Assembly: GCA_026260175.1 (NCBI GenBank) | Contig: JAKCWW010000052.1 | Span: forward strand, 44,610 to 108,609 | Direction: 5' to 3' | Source: Reticulitermes lucifugus | Lineage: Eukaryota; Arthropoda; Insecta; Blattodea; Rhinotermitidae | DNA length: 64,000 bases | The notes under the pieces: generated by a model | What the model was told of the DNA's origin: nothing | The model's input: only the letters and a program-made list of their open reading frames with translations | The model's database searches: none | Shown: positions 62,964 to 64,000 of the stretch, one piece after another | Position numbering within the stretch: the first letter of the stretch is position 1 | How the letters are laid out: the number at the start of each line of letters is the position of its first letter | Program-made: the position numbers and the translations under genes

Positions 62964-63445
62964 CTGCAATTCAGATGAACAAAGTAATGTGAATAACAAT
63001 AAACTGTTAATCTTTCTTTGGTATTAATACAAAGATTGAGAAAGACTGCAAATTCTTACAGAATTAAGTCTTCCCTGTGTTGAAGAGACATCTGAATGCA
63101 TTATGCATTTTATTTCTAATTCTTTGCTGAAAATGGTATAATAATGTGCTTAAAGTTGGGACTGACTGCTTCTGTATTTAAAAAGAGTAAAGCTGTCCCT
63201 ATCACCATGAAGGCATATAAGGGGACTGGAGGTATAGTTCCATTCATTTTTAACATCAGCACCAGACACAGGTGACTAGTCAGCCTCACGCCCCAGCTGC
63301 TTTACCCTGAGAGAAAGAGCCCCCGGTACCCACTGAATAGGAGCCTAGGTGAACCCCAGAGCTGTTCCAGACATTTGAGAAGAGACAAATCTCTTGCCTC
63401 CACCAGGATTCAAACCCAAAATCATTAAATCTTTAAATATGGTAC
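62964..63445 (-). other. PBDC1 intron holding a SINE
   Basis: This 482-base GT-AG intron joins the two PBDC1 exons in phase 0. About half of it is a SINE B copy in the same orientation as the gene. The tRNA-like head of the SINE begins only about 25 bases inside the donor site. Confidence 0.9.
63185..63425 (-). repeat. SINE B copy in PBDC1 intron
   Basis: This is a nearly full-length SINE B on the minus strand. The tRNA-like B box reads GGTTTGAATCC near 63410, and the core with its CpG sites decayed lies near 63285-63305. CpG loss in this copy fits its location in a CpG-poor gene body. Confidence 0.8.
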
Positions 63446-63573
63446 CTGCTTTGCTTCAGAGCTTTTGAGTGCATCTTCATCCAATCTGTCCACTTTGAGG
63501 TCTGGGAATTCTTCCCGGAAAGTTTTGTAGATATAGTCATCATGAGGAGTTAGCTTGAGCAGTTTTGGATCAA
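63446..63573 (-). CDS. PBDC1: PBDC1 internal coding exon
   Basis: This 128-base exon encodes the first visible part of PBDC1 (polysaccharide biosynthesis domain-containing 1). Read on the minus strand it starts after a pyrimidine-rich acceptor ending TGTTCAG and ends at a CAG|GTACC donor. It opens with two bases of a split codon and then has 42 codons. It contains DPKLLKLT, DDYIYKTFR and LDEDALKSSEAKQ, which align without gaps to DPQFLKLT, DDQIYSEFR and LDPEELKSESAKE of human PBDC1 from about residue 58. PBDC1 is a small conserved eukaryotic protein; its yeast relative Ypl225w is a ribosome-associated chaperone for newly made eEF1A, so a similar role is likely here by homology. The preceding exons (in human ending ...KLISSV) are not found up to 64000 and must lie outside the window. 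The open frame and intact splice sites argue for a live gene. Confidence 0.95.
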
Positions 63574-64000
63574 CTGAACACAAAATCTACAACATGATTT
63601 AAAAAATCATAAATATCTGACAAATGAATGCTATCCAATCTTTCACCATATCACATACTAATATATAACAAACACTTATATGCAAGACAGATTTTGAATA
63701 CTGCTTATAATTACAAGAACCTTCATAACACAAAAGATGACGCAGCATAACTACCCTACCAGGAATTAATTGATATGGCTCACTGTCATGTAAGATACAC
63801 ATCATACACAAACCTGTTCAGGGTTCATTACTGAGCAGTTTTGCACAGTGGTAGTGTTCTAGAATTGTAGTCAGGAGAATGATCAATTTTATTTCCATTG
63901 GAAGCAGACAGTTTTACAATAATAATTTTTACACAGAGCCCAACATGTTTTGATTTATTAATTGCTGGATTCTGTATAAAAATTGTTACTATTACAGAAG

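Noticed and set aside
1-64000. Search for LTR retrotransposon, retroviral or Polinton remains
   Set aside because: No integrase, protease, capsid or envelope-like stretch and no paired long terminal repeats were recognised.

Overview
This window is nuclear DNA from an insect, probably a cockroach, termite or other polyneopteran. That is an inference from its repeats: several tRNA-derived SINE families, RTE-like and jockey-like LINEs, Penelope-like ends, hAT, mariner and pogo DNA transposons. It is gene-poor. I found no bacterial gene, CRISPR array, rRNA, stand-alone tRNA or recognisable LTR/viral element.

The one host gene I can identify is PBDC1, on the minus strand at the right edge. An internal exon (63446-63573) and the terminal coding exon (62748-62963) are joined by a GT-AG intron that holds a SINE. 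The 5' exons lie beyond position 64000. Just downstream of its stop are an internally deleted mariner (61024-61410) and a pogo-type MITE (61573-62100), both inserted at TA.

The first 51 kb is a mosaic of decayed mobile elements with ordinary CpG content. The commonest is SINE B (eleven copies). Three more tRNA-headed SINE families (A, C, D) are present, and B and C share a central core and a 3' tail. LINE debris includes jockey-type reverse transcriptase fragments near 4.2-4.7 and 40.4-40.8 kb and many 3' ends of one RTE-like endonuclease-reverse transcriptase family. Non-autonomous hAT elements lie at 35.1 and 41.1 kb; the second has a perfect 8-bp target duplication. Five palindromes or termini (2.3, 25.6, 30.3, 36.8 and 52.1 kb) carry hammerhead-ribozyme-like cores and look like Penelope-like element ends.

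From about 51.5 kb the composition changes. CpG almost disappears from 52.3-55.3 kb and 57.4-62 kb, with a CpG-normal stretch with promoter-like sequence at 55.4-57.3 kb between them. In insects this pattern usually marks methylated gene bodies, so a second minus-strand gene may lie at about 51.6-56 kb (possible poly(A) signal at 51605, weak terminal exon near 52.8 kb). I could not identify its product.

Five runs of N (10758-10867, 22855-22989, 33327-33578, 44996-45128, 61630-62011) all fall inside repeats.
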